A DNA stretch of 64,000 nucleotides from NCBI RefSeq assembly GCF_900637055.1, contig NZ_LR134338.1, positions 5,362,501 through 5,426,500 of the forward strand, written 5' to 3'. Source of the stretch: Brevibacillus brevis (GTDB taxonomy: Bacteria > Bacillota > Bacilli > Brevibacillales > Brevibacillaceae). This document shows positions 34,121 through 41,825 of this stretch, piece after piece (within the stretch, counting starts at the first letter, position 1; every line of letters begins with the position of its first letter). The notes beneath the pieces are model-generated. The model was not told the DNA's origin. It did no database searches and was given only the letters and a program-made list of their open reading frames with translations. The position numbers and the translations under genes were made by a program.

Positions 34121-34414
34121 ATGAGTGGCATTCTTCAAAGCTTAGCCGGTATGGGTGGGCTGACGGATCAAGTAATCGCCATGGACTTTCTCATCTCAGC
34201 CAAGAGCGGTGTGCGGAACTATGCGATGACACTGACGGAAACGGGCACCCCAGAAATTAAGGCAACACTAACCAAGCAATTGGAAGAAGCAATCGATTTG
34301 CACGAAAAGATCAGCCTGTACATGATTGAGCGAGGTTGGTACCATCCATGGAATGTTACCGAGCAGATTCAGTTGGATCAGCAAAATATCCAGACCGCAT
34401 TAAATCTTCCGTGA
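34121..34414 (+). CDS. CotF-related spore coat protein, C-terminal type
   Basis: 97 residues, paralogue of the 32358 protein: VIAMDFLISAKSGVRNYAMT (20 residues), LTKQLEEAIDLHEKISLYMI and GWYHPWNVTEQIQLD. Likely YraD/YraF-like. AGGGGG lies 9 bases before the ATG. Last gene of the unit. Confidence 0.8.
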   Translation: MSGILQSLAGMGGLTDQVIAMDFLISAKSGVRNYAMTLTETGTPEIKATLTKQLEEAIDLHEKISLYMIERGWYHPWNVTEQIQLDQQNIQTALNLP

Positions 34415-34418
34415 AGTG

Positions 34419-34446
34419 AAAGCACCCTTTTTGGGTGCTTTTCTTT
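34419..34446 (+). terminator. Terminator of the spore-coat/adhB unit
   Basis: AAAGCACCC/GGGTGCTTT stem and a T-rich tail, 4 bases past the stop. Confidence 0.88.
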
Positions 34447-34640
34447 TATCCTTACTACTTTGTCTACCATTCGACAATATCTCCTAAAGTAACCGGAACA
34501 AACATCCTATAAAATGGTATATATAGATATTTTAAGGAAGTGCAACATCTCATATTTTTGATGGAGTACCGCAACATCTGGCATCCACTCGATGATCGTT
34601 TCAGAGCTACATATACCCCTCTCATGAAAGGTTGATGTTC

Positions 34641-35099
34641 ATGTTTAAAAAAGCCTTGATCATCCTGACATTAAGCTCAGTTGTCGCTGTACCAAGTGTA
34701 GCCGCTCAAGCCCAAGGGGCCGCTCTACCTTTACAGGAGAAGGCGCCAGCCTCCGCAAAAACAATCATCAAAAATGCCGCATTTGGTCAGGAAGTATGGG
34801 TCATGCTCGGCTCCCCTATTCCAACCGGATGGGTCGTGATCAGATCTTCTGGCAATATGAACCTGATTAAGGATATGAACAATGCTCCTGCTGGTTACGA
34901 AGTGTGGGTAATGCTCGGCTCACCTATTCCTGACGGATGGGTTGTGATCAGAAGTTCCGGAACCATGAACCAGATTAAAAATCTGAACAACGCTCCCTCT
35001 GGTCAGGAGGTATGGGTGATGCTAGGCTCGCCTATTCCTGACGGATGGGTCATAGTCAGATCATCGGGAACAATGAACCTGATCAAACGTATAGGCTAA
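34641..35099 (+). CDS. Secreted GWV-repeat protein
   Basis: 152 residues. A signal peptide (FKKALIILTLSSVVAVPSVA, cleavage near AAQAQG) is followed by three nearly identical repeats of about 36 residues: EVWVMLGSPIPxGWVVIRSS (20 residues), then GxMNLIKxxNNAPxG. The repeats are far more alike to each other than those of the protein at 5613-6179, though the GWV core is shared. No named family is recognised. ATG at 34641 has AAAGG 9 bases upstream; ATG 34635 is possible but too close. Confidence 0.78.
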   Translation: MFKKALIILTLSSVVAVPSVAAQAQGAALPLQEKAPASAKTIIKNAAFGQEVWVMLGSPIPTGWVVIRSSGNMNLIKDMNNAPAGYEVWVMLGSPIPDGWVVIRSSGTMNQIKNLNNAPSGQEVWVMLGSPIPDGWVIVRSSGTMNLIKRIG

Positions 35100-35157
35100 T
35101 CAGAACAATTGGATAACCGCATCCCAAATAGTTAAGCACATGGCATGCATCCTCCAC

Positions 35158-35205
35158 AAGCTGACGTCGAAACTCAATCGACATCAGCTTGTTTCCTTTT
35201 CTTTT
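35158..35205 (+). terminator. Terminator after the second GWV-repeat gene
   Basis: AAGCTGA-GTCGA / TCGAC-TCAGCTT stem with one mismatch, then a T-rich tail. Confidence 0.82.
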
Positions 35206-35428
35206 TGGCCATAAAAAAATGCAAAAAGTGTTCCATATTGTGAATTTTTTGTATTTAACTTGAAAATACTGGATGTGTATTTTACCATTAGAAAAACAAT
35301 TTCAAACTACTTAAAAGAGATGAACTAGTAGGAATGGAATTGTTTTTGTCATCAAAAAAATGAGAAGGAGGTCTACAGAGAACTGTACTGGAAAAAACGA
35401 AAACTCTTGTTTGGAAAGGAGCCTCATG
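35206..35428. other. AT-rich intergenic stretch before the metzincin gene
   Basis: No gene, repeat or strong promoter was recognised here; the only clear signal is AAAGGAG at its end, the ribosome binding site of the next gene. Confidence 0.4.
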
Positions 35429-36196
35429 ATGTTAGAAAGAATTTTGGGTAAACTTTTATTGCTCACCATTACTCTTGTCACTCTTGTAAATGGATATTTT
35501 GTTACGCCGACAAACGCACAGGATCAATCCGAATATCGCGTGGATTTTAGCGGTGTATCCGCTCCGATCCCTGTCAATATCCGTACCGGACCGACAACTT
35601 CTGCCGCTATCATCGACAGGCTTCAACCAAATACCCGTGTACAATTTTCTGGTTGGACCCGAGGTACCTCGCTCAATGACTATTGGACAAGCTCCCCTGA
35701 TAATAGATGGTTCTTCTACGAGAATAACGGCGTGAAATACTATGTTGCGTCTGCTTTTATTAATGGAAACCCACCTGCAACTGATCAGAACAATGTCTTA
35801 GTTTCGTATCAGGTAACCATTACGACGAATATCCCTGCTCTTAAACAGGCCTATGAAAATGCCATTCGAAATTGGAACAACACAGGCATTGTTTCATTAA
35901 CACCAACACAAAATGCCCCCATTACCTTAGGTGAAGGCTATGCGAGGGGCTATGATGGATTTGGCTGGTGGCAATCGAACGGTTCCAGAGTAACCGGTGG
36001 CACAGTTATCCAATGGAACAGAGTGAGCAACAGAAACGCCGCTTATTTAGAAGCCTTGGCTACTCATGAGATTGGGCATGTATTACGACTAAATCACAGA
36101 TCGGATTACTCGATCATGAATAACTCTTGGTTAACGAGAATCACTGCTCCGACCCAAAACGACATCAATGAGCTTAGAAACATCTTTAGTCGATAA
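35429..36196 (+). CDS. Secreted SH3b-metzincin protease (matrixin-like)
   Basis: 255 residues. A signal peptide (about 1-30, ending PTNA) leads to a bacterial SH3 domain (VNIRTGPTTSAAIIDRLQPN, 49-68, and on to about 112), then a metalloprotease domain. HEIGHVLRLNH at 213-223 is the HExxHxxxxxH zinc site and SIM at 228-230 the Met-turn, as in matrixins and other metzincins. SH3b domains often bind cell-wall peptide, so it may be held in the wall. No propeptide with a cysteine switch is seen. ATG at 35429 (7 bases from GGAG) or ATG 35426 may be used. Confidence 0.82.
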   Translation: MLERILGKLLLLTITLVTLVNGYFVTPTNAQDQSEYRVDFSGVSAPIPVNIRTGPTTSAAIIDRLQPNTRVQFSGWTRGTSLNDYWTSSPDNRWFFYENNGVKYYVASAFINGNPPATDQNNVLVSYQVTITTNIPALKQAYENAIRNWNNTGIVSLTPTQNAPITLGEGYARGYDGFGWWQSNGSRVTGGTVIQWNRVSNRNAAYLEALATHEIGHVLRLNHRSDYSIMNNSWLTRITAPTQNDINELRNIFSR

Positions 36197-36238
36197 CTCC
36201 ATTGCCCACAAAAAAAGACAATGCAAAGGCACTCTTTT

Positions 36239-36268
36239 GGCTGTCGAGAAAATCGACGGCCTTTTTTT
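36239..36268 (+). terminator. Terminator after the metzincin gene
   Basis: GGC-GTCGA / TCGAC-GCC stem with GAAAA loop and seven T. Confidence 0.87.
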
Positions 36269-36373
36269 GATTAACAATTAACAGCGCAATTCTTGGTGAT
36301 AGACTCCTTTCCTTCTCATTCAACAGCGTATACTATTAGAAATATTCCTTACAATTCCCAAAGGAGAATCCCC

Positions 36374-36904
36374 ATGAATAATCAAATCCTCAGTACGCGC
36401 CTGACTCTCACAAAAGTAGCATTACCCGATTGGGAGCTGATCCGCTCCATCTATTCCAACCCGACACTGATGGAGCATATCGGAGCGACCATGAGCGATG
36501 AAGATATCCGCCGTAACTTTGAGAAAGAACTCGCTCCGTGGAGCCTTGAATCGACACACTGGCTAACCTGGATCGTACGTGAAACCGACTCTGGTAACAA
36601 CGTTGGCTTGATTAGCATCTGCACCCGTAACCAAGAACGAGAAAATCTCACTGCGGAAGTAGGCTTCATCATACTGGAAGGATACAAAGGCAAGGGCTAT
36701 GCTACGGAAGCAATCGGACGCGTATTTGATTTCGCTGTGGATACTTTTGGATTCAAAAAATTTACGGCAGTTTGTTCCGAAGAGCATGTGGCTTCACGCC
36801 GTGTTTTGGAGAAGGCAGGAATGAAGCTGGATAAAATCGTGCCCGAAAGCACTGAAATTGCGGGTAAGATGGTGAATGACTGTTTTTATTCGTTGGAGAA
36901 ATAA
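36374..36904 (+). CDS. GNAT acetyltransferase, RimJ/RimL-like
   Basis: 176 residues. LSTRLTLTKVAL at the start, then AEVGFIILEGYKGKGYATEA, the acetyl-CoA loop GKGYATEA, and FTAVCSEEHVASRRVLEKAG (20 residues), as in ribosomal-protein N-acetyltransferases and related drug- or peptide-modifying enzymes. Substrate unknown. ATG at 36374 has AAAGGAG 8 bases upstream; a frame extension to 36293 has no site. Confidence 0.85.
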   Translation: MNNQILSTRLTLTKVALPDWELIRSIYSNPTLMEHIGATMSDEDIRRNFEKELAPWSLESTHWLTWIVRETDSGNNVGLISICTRNQERENLTAEVGFIILEGYKGKGYATEAIGRVFDFAVDTFGFKKFTAVCSEEHVASRRVLEKAGMKLDKIVPESTEIAGKMVNDCFYSLEK

Positions 36905-36905
36905 G

Positions 36906-36957
36906 AAAAGGAGTGTCTTCTGACAGCCTCCATTCGCTGTACAGCGACACTCCTTTT
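36906..36957. terminator. Bidirectional terminator between the GNAT and arsC genes
   Basis: Perfect 12-pair stem AAAAGGAGTGTC/GACACTCCTTTT serving the two convergent genes. Confidence 0.85.
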
Positions 36958-36973
36958 CCCCCTCACCCAAAAA

Positions 36974-37378
36974 CTACTTTCCCGTTTCCTTATACGCTTT
37001 AATACGTGTCCCAATTTCATCTCGAACCCTTTGAAACTCAGACCATTCTTTTCCTGCGGGATCGTCAAATCCCCAATGAACGCGTTTCACATGAGGAGGT
37101 GTGGTTGGGCAAACGGAGTCTGCATGACTGCATAGTGTCACGATCAGATCCGCTTTGTTTAGGATATTCGGGTCAATGACGTCAGAAGTTTGCGTAGAAA
37201 TGTCTATTCCTACTTCTTGCATCGCTCGAACGGCATTTGGATTGACACCATGCGCTTCAATCCCCGCAGAAAACACATTCCACGAGTCACCCAAGTATTT
37301 CTTTCCCCACGCTTCTGCCATTTGGCTTCGGCAAGAATTCCCTGTGCATAAGAAGTAAATGGTCTTTTTGTTTTCCAT
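36974..37378 (-). CDS. arsC: Arsenate reductase, thioredoxin-coupled
   Basis: 134 residues of the low-molecular-weight-phosphatase-like ArsC class. The P-loop is CTGNSCRS with Cys11 and Cys16; redox cysteines Cys83 and Cys90 (LCSHADSVC) complete the relay. It reduces arsenate to arsenite, which Acr3 exports. ATG at 37378 has AAAGGTGA upstream. Last gene of arsR-arsI-acr3-arsC. Confidence 0.95.
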   Translation of the reverse strand: MENKKTIYFLCTGNSCRSQMAEAWGKKYLGDSWNVFSAGIEAHGVNPNAVRAMQEVGIDISTQTSDVIDPNILNKADLIVTLCSHADSVCPTTPPHVKRVHWGFDDPAGKEWSEFQRVRDEIGTRIKAYKETGK

Positions 37379-37397
37379 GATATACTCACCTTTTCCA

Positions 37398-38438
37398 TTA
37401 CGATATTGAATTGGCAAAATACTTTCGCTTGAACCATAATGCTACGTTAACTAAGGCAATCATCACCGGGACTTCAACAAGAGGACCGATGACAGCTGCA
37501 AAGGCGGCACCTGAGTGAATCCCAAAAACACCGACTGCCACAGCAATTGCCAACTCAAAGTTATTACTGCCTGCCGTAAACGCAAGAGTCGTTGTCACCG
37601 GATAGTTTGCGCCTATCTTCTTCCCCATAAAGAACGAAATAAAGAACATCAAGATGAAATAGATAAGAAGAGGAATCGCGATTCGAACGACATCGACTGG
37701 TACACTCACGATATTTTCTCCTTGTATCGAGAACATGACGACGATCGTAAAAAGCAACGCTATCAATGTCATAGGGCTTATTTTGGGGATAAACACTTTC
37801 TCGTACCACTGTCTGCCTTTTGCTTTCACCAAAGTAAAGCGCGTCAGCATCCCTGCAAGAAATGGGATACCCAAGTAGATGAACACTGATTTGGCTACTT
37901 CCGCCATCGTAATGTCAACGACTGCTCCCTGGATGCCTAGCCATTCTGGAATAATCGTAACAAACACATAGGCATAGACCGAAAAGAAAAGCATCTGAAA
38001 TACTGAATTGAAGGCCACAAGCCCGGCTGCATACTCGGTATCGCCTTTTGCCAGGTCATTCCATACAATCACCATCGCAATACAACGTGCCAGGCCAATC
38101 ATTATCAGCCCTACCATATATTCTGGCTTATCTGGCAGGAAAACGATAGCCAATACAAACATCAAAACCGGACCAATCACCCAGTTCTGAATGAGGGACA
38201 GCAAAAGAACCTTGCGATCTTGAAAGACACGTCCCATCTCTTCGTAACGAACTTTTGCTAAAGGGGGGTACATCATCAGAATTAAACCAATGGCAAGAGG
38301 GATGGATGTTGTGCCAATTTGCAAGCTGTTCAATCCACTTGTGAAGGCCGGAAAGAACGTTCCTACCGTAATCCCAATAACCATAGCTAGGAAAATCCAC
38401 AGGGTTAAGTAGCGATCTAAAAAAGATAGTTGTTTCAT
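37398..38438 (-). CDS. acr3: Arsenite efflux permease, Acr3 family
   Basis: 346 residues with about ten membrane helices. The start LSFLDRYLTLWIFLAMVIG, the segment LARCIAMVIVWNDLAKGD with the conserved functional cysteine, and FTAGSNNFELAIAVAVGVFG (20 residues) are Acr3 marks. It expels arsenite. ATG at 38438 has AAGGAG about 7 bases upstream. Confidence 0.94.
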   Translation of the reverse strand: MKQLSFLDRYLTLWIFLAMVIGITVGTFFPAFTSGLNSLQIGTTSIPLAIGLILMMYPPLAKVRYEEMGRVFQDRKVLLLSLIQNWVIGPVLMFVLAIVFLPDKPEYMVGLIMIGLARCIAMVIVWNDLAKGDTEYAAGLVAFNSVFQMLFFSVYAYVFVTIIPEWLGIQGAVVDITMAEVAKSVFIYLGIPFLAGMLTRFTLVKAKGRQWYEKVFIPKISPMTLIALLFTIVVMFSIQGENIVSVPVDVVRIAIPLLIYFILMFFISFFMGKKIGANYPVTTTLAFTAGSNNFELAIAVAVGVFGIHSGAAFAAVIGPLVEVPVMIALVNVALWFKRKYFANSIS

Positions 38439-38453
38439 GAAGCACTCCTTCGT

Positions 38454-38891
38454 TTAACAGCAAGCTTTGCTTACGACTGTATTTGAATCTGCACAGCAGG
38501 AAGAGGATTCGATTTTATGAACGCCACTGTCAGCCTTGGTGTAAAAAAATTCCCATTCATTCCCGTCCGGATCTGTTACCCAAAATTTGTCCTGCACAGC
38601 ATAGCAGCATGTCGTATCCATCTCATCTCGTGCGAAAAAGCCTTCTTTTACTAGCCTTTCCTTATGAGCAACAATTTCCTCCGTACTTTCAACCTGGAAT
38701 CCAAAATGATTGACTTGATTCCCACTAACGGCGTCTCGGACATTTAACGTAAAGTTCAACCCCGGGCTTTCCAGCAAAAACTTTGCATAATCGGTCTTTA
38801 CCTTCACAGGCTCTACTCCAAATACCTTTTGATAAAATTCAATCGATTTCTCCAGGCTCGTAACGTTAATCCCAACGTGAACATACTTCAT
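38454..38891 (-). CDS. arsI: ArsI-type C-As lyase (VOC fold)
   Basis: 145 residues of the vicinal-oxygen-chelate family. His5, His62 and a C-terminal Glu (NEWEFFY, about 114) fit the iron(II) ligands of ArsI, and the vicinal pair Cys95-Cys96 (TTCCYAV) fits its trivalent-organoarsenical site. Family members cleave methylarsenite; CadI-type relatives lack a proven role. Further cysteines end the protein (SSSCCADS, KACC). ATG at 38891 lies 9 bases after AGGAGG; ATG 38897 would be only 3 away. Confidence 0.85.
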   Translation of the reverse strand: MKYVHVGINVTSLEKSIEFYQKVFGVEPVKVKTDYAKFLLESPGLNFTLNVRDAVSGNQVNHFGFQVESTEEIVAHKERLVKEGFFARDEMDTTCCYAVQDKFWVTDPDGNEWEFFYTKADSGVHKIESSSCCADSNTVVSKACC

Positions 38892-38922
38892 TCTCATGTT
38901 CCTCCTATGATTACATAGATTC

Positions 38923-38938
38923 ATCAAAAAAAATTGAT
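38923..38938. promoter_or_regulatory. ArsR operator 1
   Basis: ATCAA, six A, TTGAT: the ArsR-type inverted repeat, here between arsR and arsI, so it could regulate the downstream genes separately. Confidence 0.65.
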
Positions 38939-38955
38939 TTAAGGTTTAAAAAAAA

Positions 38956-39270
38956 TTAGCAGCAGCTGCCTTTACCTGTTTTCCTGAAAATACAACAAAG
39001 CTCTTCCGATAACAGTTGATTGACTTCGCTGTCGTTCAAGTCGTAATAACTCCAAGTACCTTTTGTTTCTTTCACAATCAGGTTTGCGTCCAATAAGATC
39101 TTGAGATGATAGGACAACTTGGATTGTGGCATGTCAAAAACCTCAGTGAGGTCACATACGCACGTCTTGCCTCTCTGACAAAGCTCATACATAATTTCTA
39201 ATCGTTTCTGATCGGCAAGAGCTTTGAATTTCTTCTCATATTGCTCCAACTTTTGCTTCATATCGTTCAT
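38956..39270 (-). CDS. arsR: Arsenic-responsive repressor
   Basis: 104 residues of the SmtB/ArsR family. Metalloid-binding CVCDL (Cys37, Cys39), recognition helix MPQSKLSYHLKILLDANLI (19 residues), and an extra CC at the C-terminus. It represses the operon until arsenite binds. ATG at 39270 has GAGGG 8 bases upstream; ATG 39285 lies in the operator and lacks a site. Confidence 0.94.
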   Translation of the reverse strand: MNDMKQKLEQYEKKFKALADQKRLEIMYELCQRGKTCVCDLTEVFDMPQSKLSYHLKILLDANLIVKETKGTWSYYDLNDSEVNQLLSEELCCIFRKTGKGSCC

Positions 39271-39287
39271 GGATAATACCCTCATTC

Positions 39288-39303
39288 ATCAATTTTTTTT
39301 GAT
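39288..39303. promoter_or_regulatory. ArsR operator 2
   Basis: ATCAA, six T, TTGAT, just downstream of the -10 box of the ars promoter. Confidence 0.75.
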
Positions 39304-39309
39304 GTATTT

Positions 39310-39339
39310 ATTATATGCGTGGTTTCCAAGAAAACGCAA
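39310..39339 (-). promoter_or_regulatory. ars operon promoter
   Basis: -10 TATAAT and -35 TTGCGT separated by 18 bases on the minus strand, flanked on both sides by ArsR operators. Confidence 0.65.
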
Positions 39340-39348
39340 CGTTTGTAT

Positions 39349-39364
39349 ATCAATTTTTTTTGAT
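39349..39364. promoter_or_regulatory. ArsR operator 3
   Basis: ATCAA, six T, TTGAT, upstream of the -35 box. Confidence 0.75.
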
Positions 39365-39473
39365 GAATAGATATAACGTTTGCTTCCACTCGTTCATTTT
39401 TGTAATAGAAAGCGAACTATCCCCACATGCACTTACCTAACTATAAGTAGACTACATACCAAAGTTACTCCCT

Positions 39474-39938
39474 TTATCTTATCAAGTTGCTTATTTGAGA
39501 GTTATACTCCTCTGGTTGAAACGTCATACTCGGTACCTTTTCAAGCCAATCTACTTTTGTCCCTATATTTTCAAAACTGTTAATCAAATCTTCCCGTGTA
39601 CATTGGTCGATACCCATTCGCTCCCACTTGATAATGCCTTCACTCCTTACAACTTCAACGATTATTATTGTGCACCACAAATCACAATCGTCGGGACACA
39701 TCAATATGGGAAGCATTTCTCTCTGCTTGAATGACTCGTATCGGCTTCGTACAAAAGCCTTCTCTCTTGGTTCATCTATCCAGTTTAGGATAGTCGGAAT
39801 TAATCCTTCCAAATGATGATTGGGGTAAAGAGAGTGAAGGATAACATCAAGCGGGACCTCATCAATCAATATACACTCATGTTCATGATCGCAGTATTTA
39901 CTTGTCATCTTCTTCACTTCTATTTTGTTCAGCTTCAA
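39474..39938 (-). CDS. Hypothetical cytoplasmic protein
   Basis: 154 residues, acidic, no signal peptide or membrane helix. Not recognised. It begins KLNKIEVKKMTSKYCDHEHE and contains a C-P-D-D-C-D-L-W-C stretch with paired cysteines plus the earlier CDHEHEC, which together could bind a metal. GGAGG lies 9 bases before the TTG start at 39938. It is isolated between ars and des genes; some small proteins of this size in Bacilli are immunity proteins, but nothing here shows that. Confidence 0.6.
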   Translation of the reverse strand: MKLNKIEVKKMTSKYCDHEHECILIDEVPLDVILHSLYPNHHLEGLIPTILNWIDEPREKAFVRSRYESFKQREMLPILMCPDDCDLWCTIIIVEVVRSEGIIKWERMGIDQCTREDLINSFENIGTKVDWLEKVPSMTFQPEEYNSQISNLIR

Positions 39939-39972
39939 CAGAATGCTCCTCCATCCACGACTCCGTCGAAAT

Positions 39973-40005
39973 ATTATAAAACCCTTCCTGCCAAAACAGA
40001 AAGGG
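39973..40005 (-). terminator. Terminator after desR
   Basis: CCCTTTCTG/CAGGAAGGG stem followed on the minus strand by TTTTATAAT, 19 bases past the desR stop. Confidence 0.75.
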
Positions 40006-40023
40006 CCTTCTCCAGCTGGTCTG

Positions 40024-40623
40024 CTACTTAAACCAGCCTTTTTCCTTGAAATGCATAATCGCCTCGATCCGATTGCTCACACCGAGCTTATCGAGAATGA
40101 CGGAGATGTAATTCCGTACAGTCCCTGTCGTAATGTACAGCTGGCTGGCAATCTCCTTGGTGTTCTTGCCGTCAGCGATCAAGAGCAGGACTTCCTTTTC
40201 CCGCTCCGTCAGCGGATTCTCCTGCCCGTATGCCTCATCGACCAGCTCAGGGGCATAGATCCGCCGCCCTGCCATAATGCTGCGAATCGAGCTGGCCAGC
40301 TCTTCGCTCGGACTGTCCTTGAGCAAGTAGCCGTTTGCACCTGCCTTCAGTGCTCGTTCGAAGTAACCTGGGCGAGCAAAGGTCGTTAGAATCATTACCT
40401 TGCAGCCGCTGCCTTTCAATTCTTCGGCAGCGTCCAATCCGCTTTTGACTGGCATTTCGATATCCATAATGCAAATGTCGGGTTGATGCTGATGCACGAG
40501 CTTGACGGCATCCTCACCATTACTTGCTCTACCGACGACCTTCATATCCTCTTCCAAATCGAGCAGGGAAGCAAGGGCTCCCAATAGCATCCGCTGATCC
40601 TCTGCAATGACAATGCGAATCAT
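40024..40623 (-). CDS. desR: Response regulator of the desaturase system
   Basis: 199 residues, NarL family. Receiver with phospho-acceptor Asp54 (CIMDIEMPVKSG), as in B. subtilis DesR, and a LuxR-type helix-turn-helix (LTEREKEVLLLIADGKNTKE, IYTTGTVRNYI-type end). It activates des in the cold. Start ATG overlaps the desK stop (ATGA), so the two are translationally coupled. Confidence 0.92.
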   Translation of the reverse strand: MIRIVIAEDQRMLLGALASLLDLEEDMKVVGRASNGEDAVKLVHQHQPDICIMDIEMPVKSGLDAAEELKGSGCKVMILTTFARPGYFERALKAGANGYLLKDSPSEELASSIRSIMAGRRIYAPELVDEAYGQENPLTEREKEVLLLIADGKNTKEIASQLYITTGTVRNYISVILDKLGVSNRIEAIMHFKEKGWFK

Positions 40624-41762
40624 CCTCCCGCCTCCTGTTCCGGTTGTTTGAAGACGTTGGGTACCCGAATCACTAGCTGTGTTCCAGACACTGAGGACTG
40701 GATTTCCATGCTTCCATTGACAAATTCCAGCCGTTCCTTCATCCCACGCAAACCATTGCCTCGGTAGACCAATTCCTCCGCCATTCCAATTCCATTATCT
40801 GTTACGCTTACGACGAGATCGGTAAGAGTGGGTTCGATGACGATGGAGCAGACGGTGGCATTGCTATGCTTCACAATATTGTTGACTGCTTCTTTCAGGC
40901 ACATGCACAACACGTTTTCCGTCATCAGCGAAGTGTTGGTCAGATTCGTGTCGCCTTCCAGCACGAATTCAATTTCCGCTGCCTTGAAAATTTGCTTGAT
41001 CCGAAACATCTCATCCTCTAGCCGCGTCCCACGCATTTGCGTGACCATTTCCCGTACTTCTTTCAAAGCGATACGCGCCGTTTGTCTGATTTCCTCCAGC
41101 TCCGTTCGTGCCAGAGCAGGATTTTTGTTGATCAGCTTGTTCGCCAAATCGCTTTTCAATCCAATCAAGGAAAGCTTCTGTCCCAGCGTATCGTGCAAGT
41201 CACGGGCAATGCGTTGGCGTTCCTCGAGCTTGACCAGCTCCGATATTCGCTTGTTGGCATGCTCCAGTTCTCCCTGCAGCTTCTCTCGCTTATTCCAGTT
41301 GTACGTCGTCACGGGCAAGAGAATGACAGCTATCATGCTAACCAAAACAAACGGAAGCTGGCCAATCAATTGCGCGTTTTTGGTGAAAAAGCCGATGTTG
41401 ACCGATATGGTGGTGCTAATCAAATGAACCGTGTACAGCGTAACGAAGCCGATCTTATTATCGATATTCCCGATAAAAAACGCCAGGAAGAGCGAGAAAT
41501 ACACATAGCCGAACATCAAGGTCATGGCGACCGATATAACGATTTGCACACTCGTCCAGAAATACACCAGCCAGCCCTTTGACAGAAAGGAGAATACATA
41601 ACAAATGAAAAACAGAATGATCATGATGATTCCGATCACTGCTTCGTACGTCGAAGAGGACCGGAAGATAAAATAGAATGGCAGGATGTAGAAGACAACC
41701 CACACATAAGGGCTCAAGCCCGTATTTTTTTGAAGAATGTGATACCACTTCTGCTTCTGCAT
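40620..41762 (-). CDS. desK: Membrane-thickness sensor kinase
   Basis: 380 residues: about five membrane helices (about 20-155), then a HisKA_3 dimerisation region with RIARDLHDTLGQ and His190, and an HATPase domain (EAVNNIVKHS, DNGIGMAEE, GLRGMKERL). In B. subtilis DesK senses membrane order at low temperature and controls DesR. ATG at 41762 has AAGGTGGG 5 bases upstream; a longer frame to 41810 has no site. Located between des and desR, the standard order. Confidence 0.92.
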   Translation of the reverse strand: MQKQKWYHILQKNTGLSPYVWVVFYILPFYFIFRSSSTYEAVIGIIMIILFFICYVFSFLSKGWLVYFWTSVQIVISVAMTLMFGYVYFSLFLAFFIGNIDNKIGFVTLYTVHLISTTISVNIGFFTKNAQLIGQLPFVLVSMIAVILLPVTTYNWNKREKLQGELEHANKRISELVKLEERQRIARDLHDTLGQKLSLIGLKSDLANKLINKNPALARTELEEIRQTARIALKEVREMVTQMRGTRLEDEMFRIKQIFKAAEIEFVLEGDTNLTNTSLMTENVLCMCLKEAVNNIVKHSNATVCSIVIEPTLTDLVVSVTDNGIGMAEELVYRGNGLRGMKERLEFVNGSMEIQSSVSGTQLVIRVPNVFKQPEQEAGG

Positions 41763-41825
41763 ACTTGCCCACCTTTTCTTCGCCACTCTCTCAAGTGTAT
41801 CGGAATTCAAAGGTTTATGGCAGGC

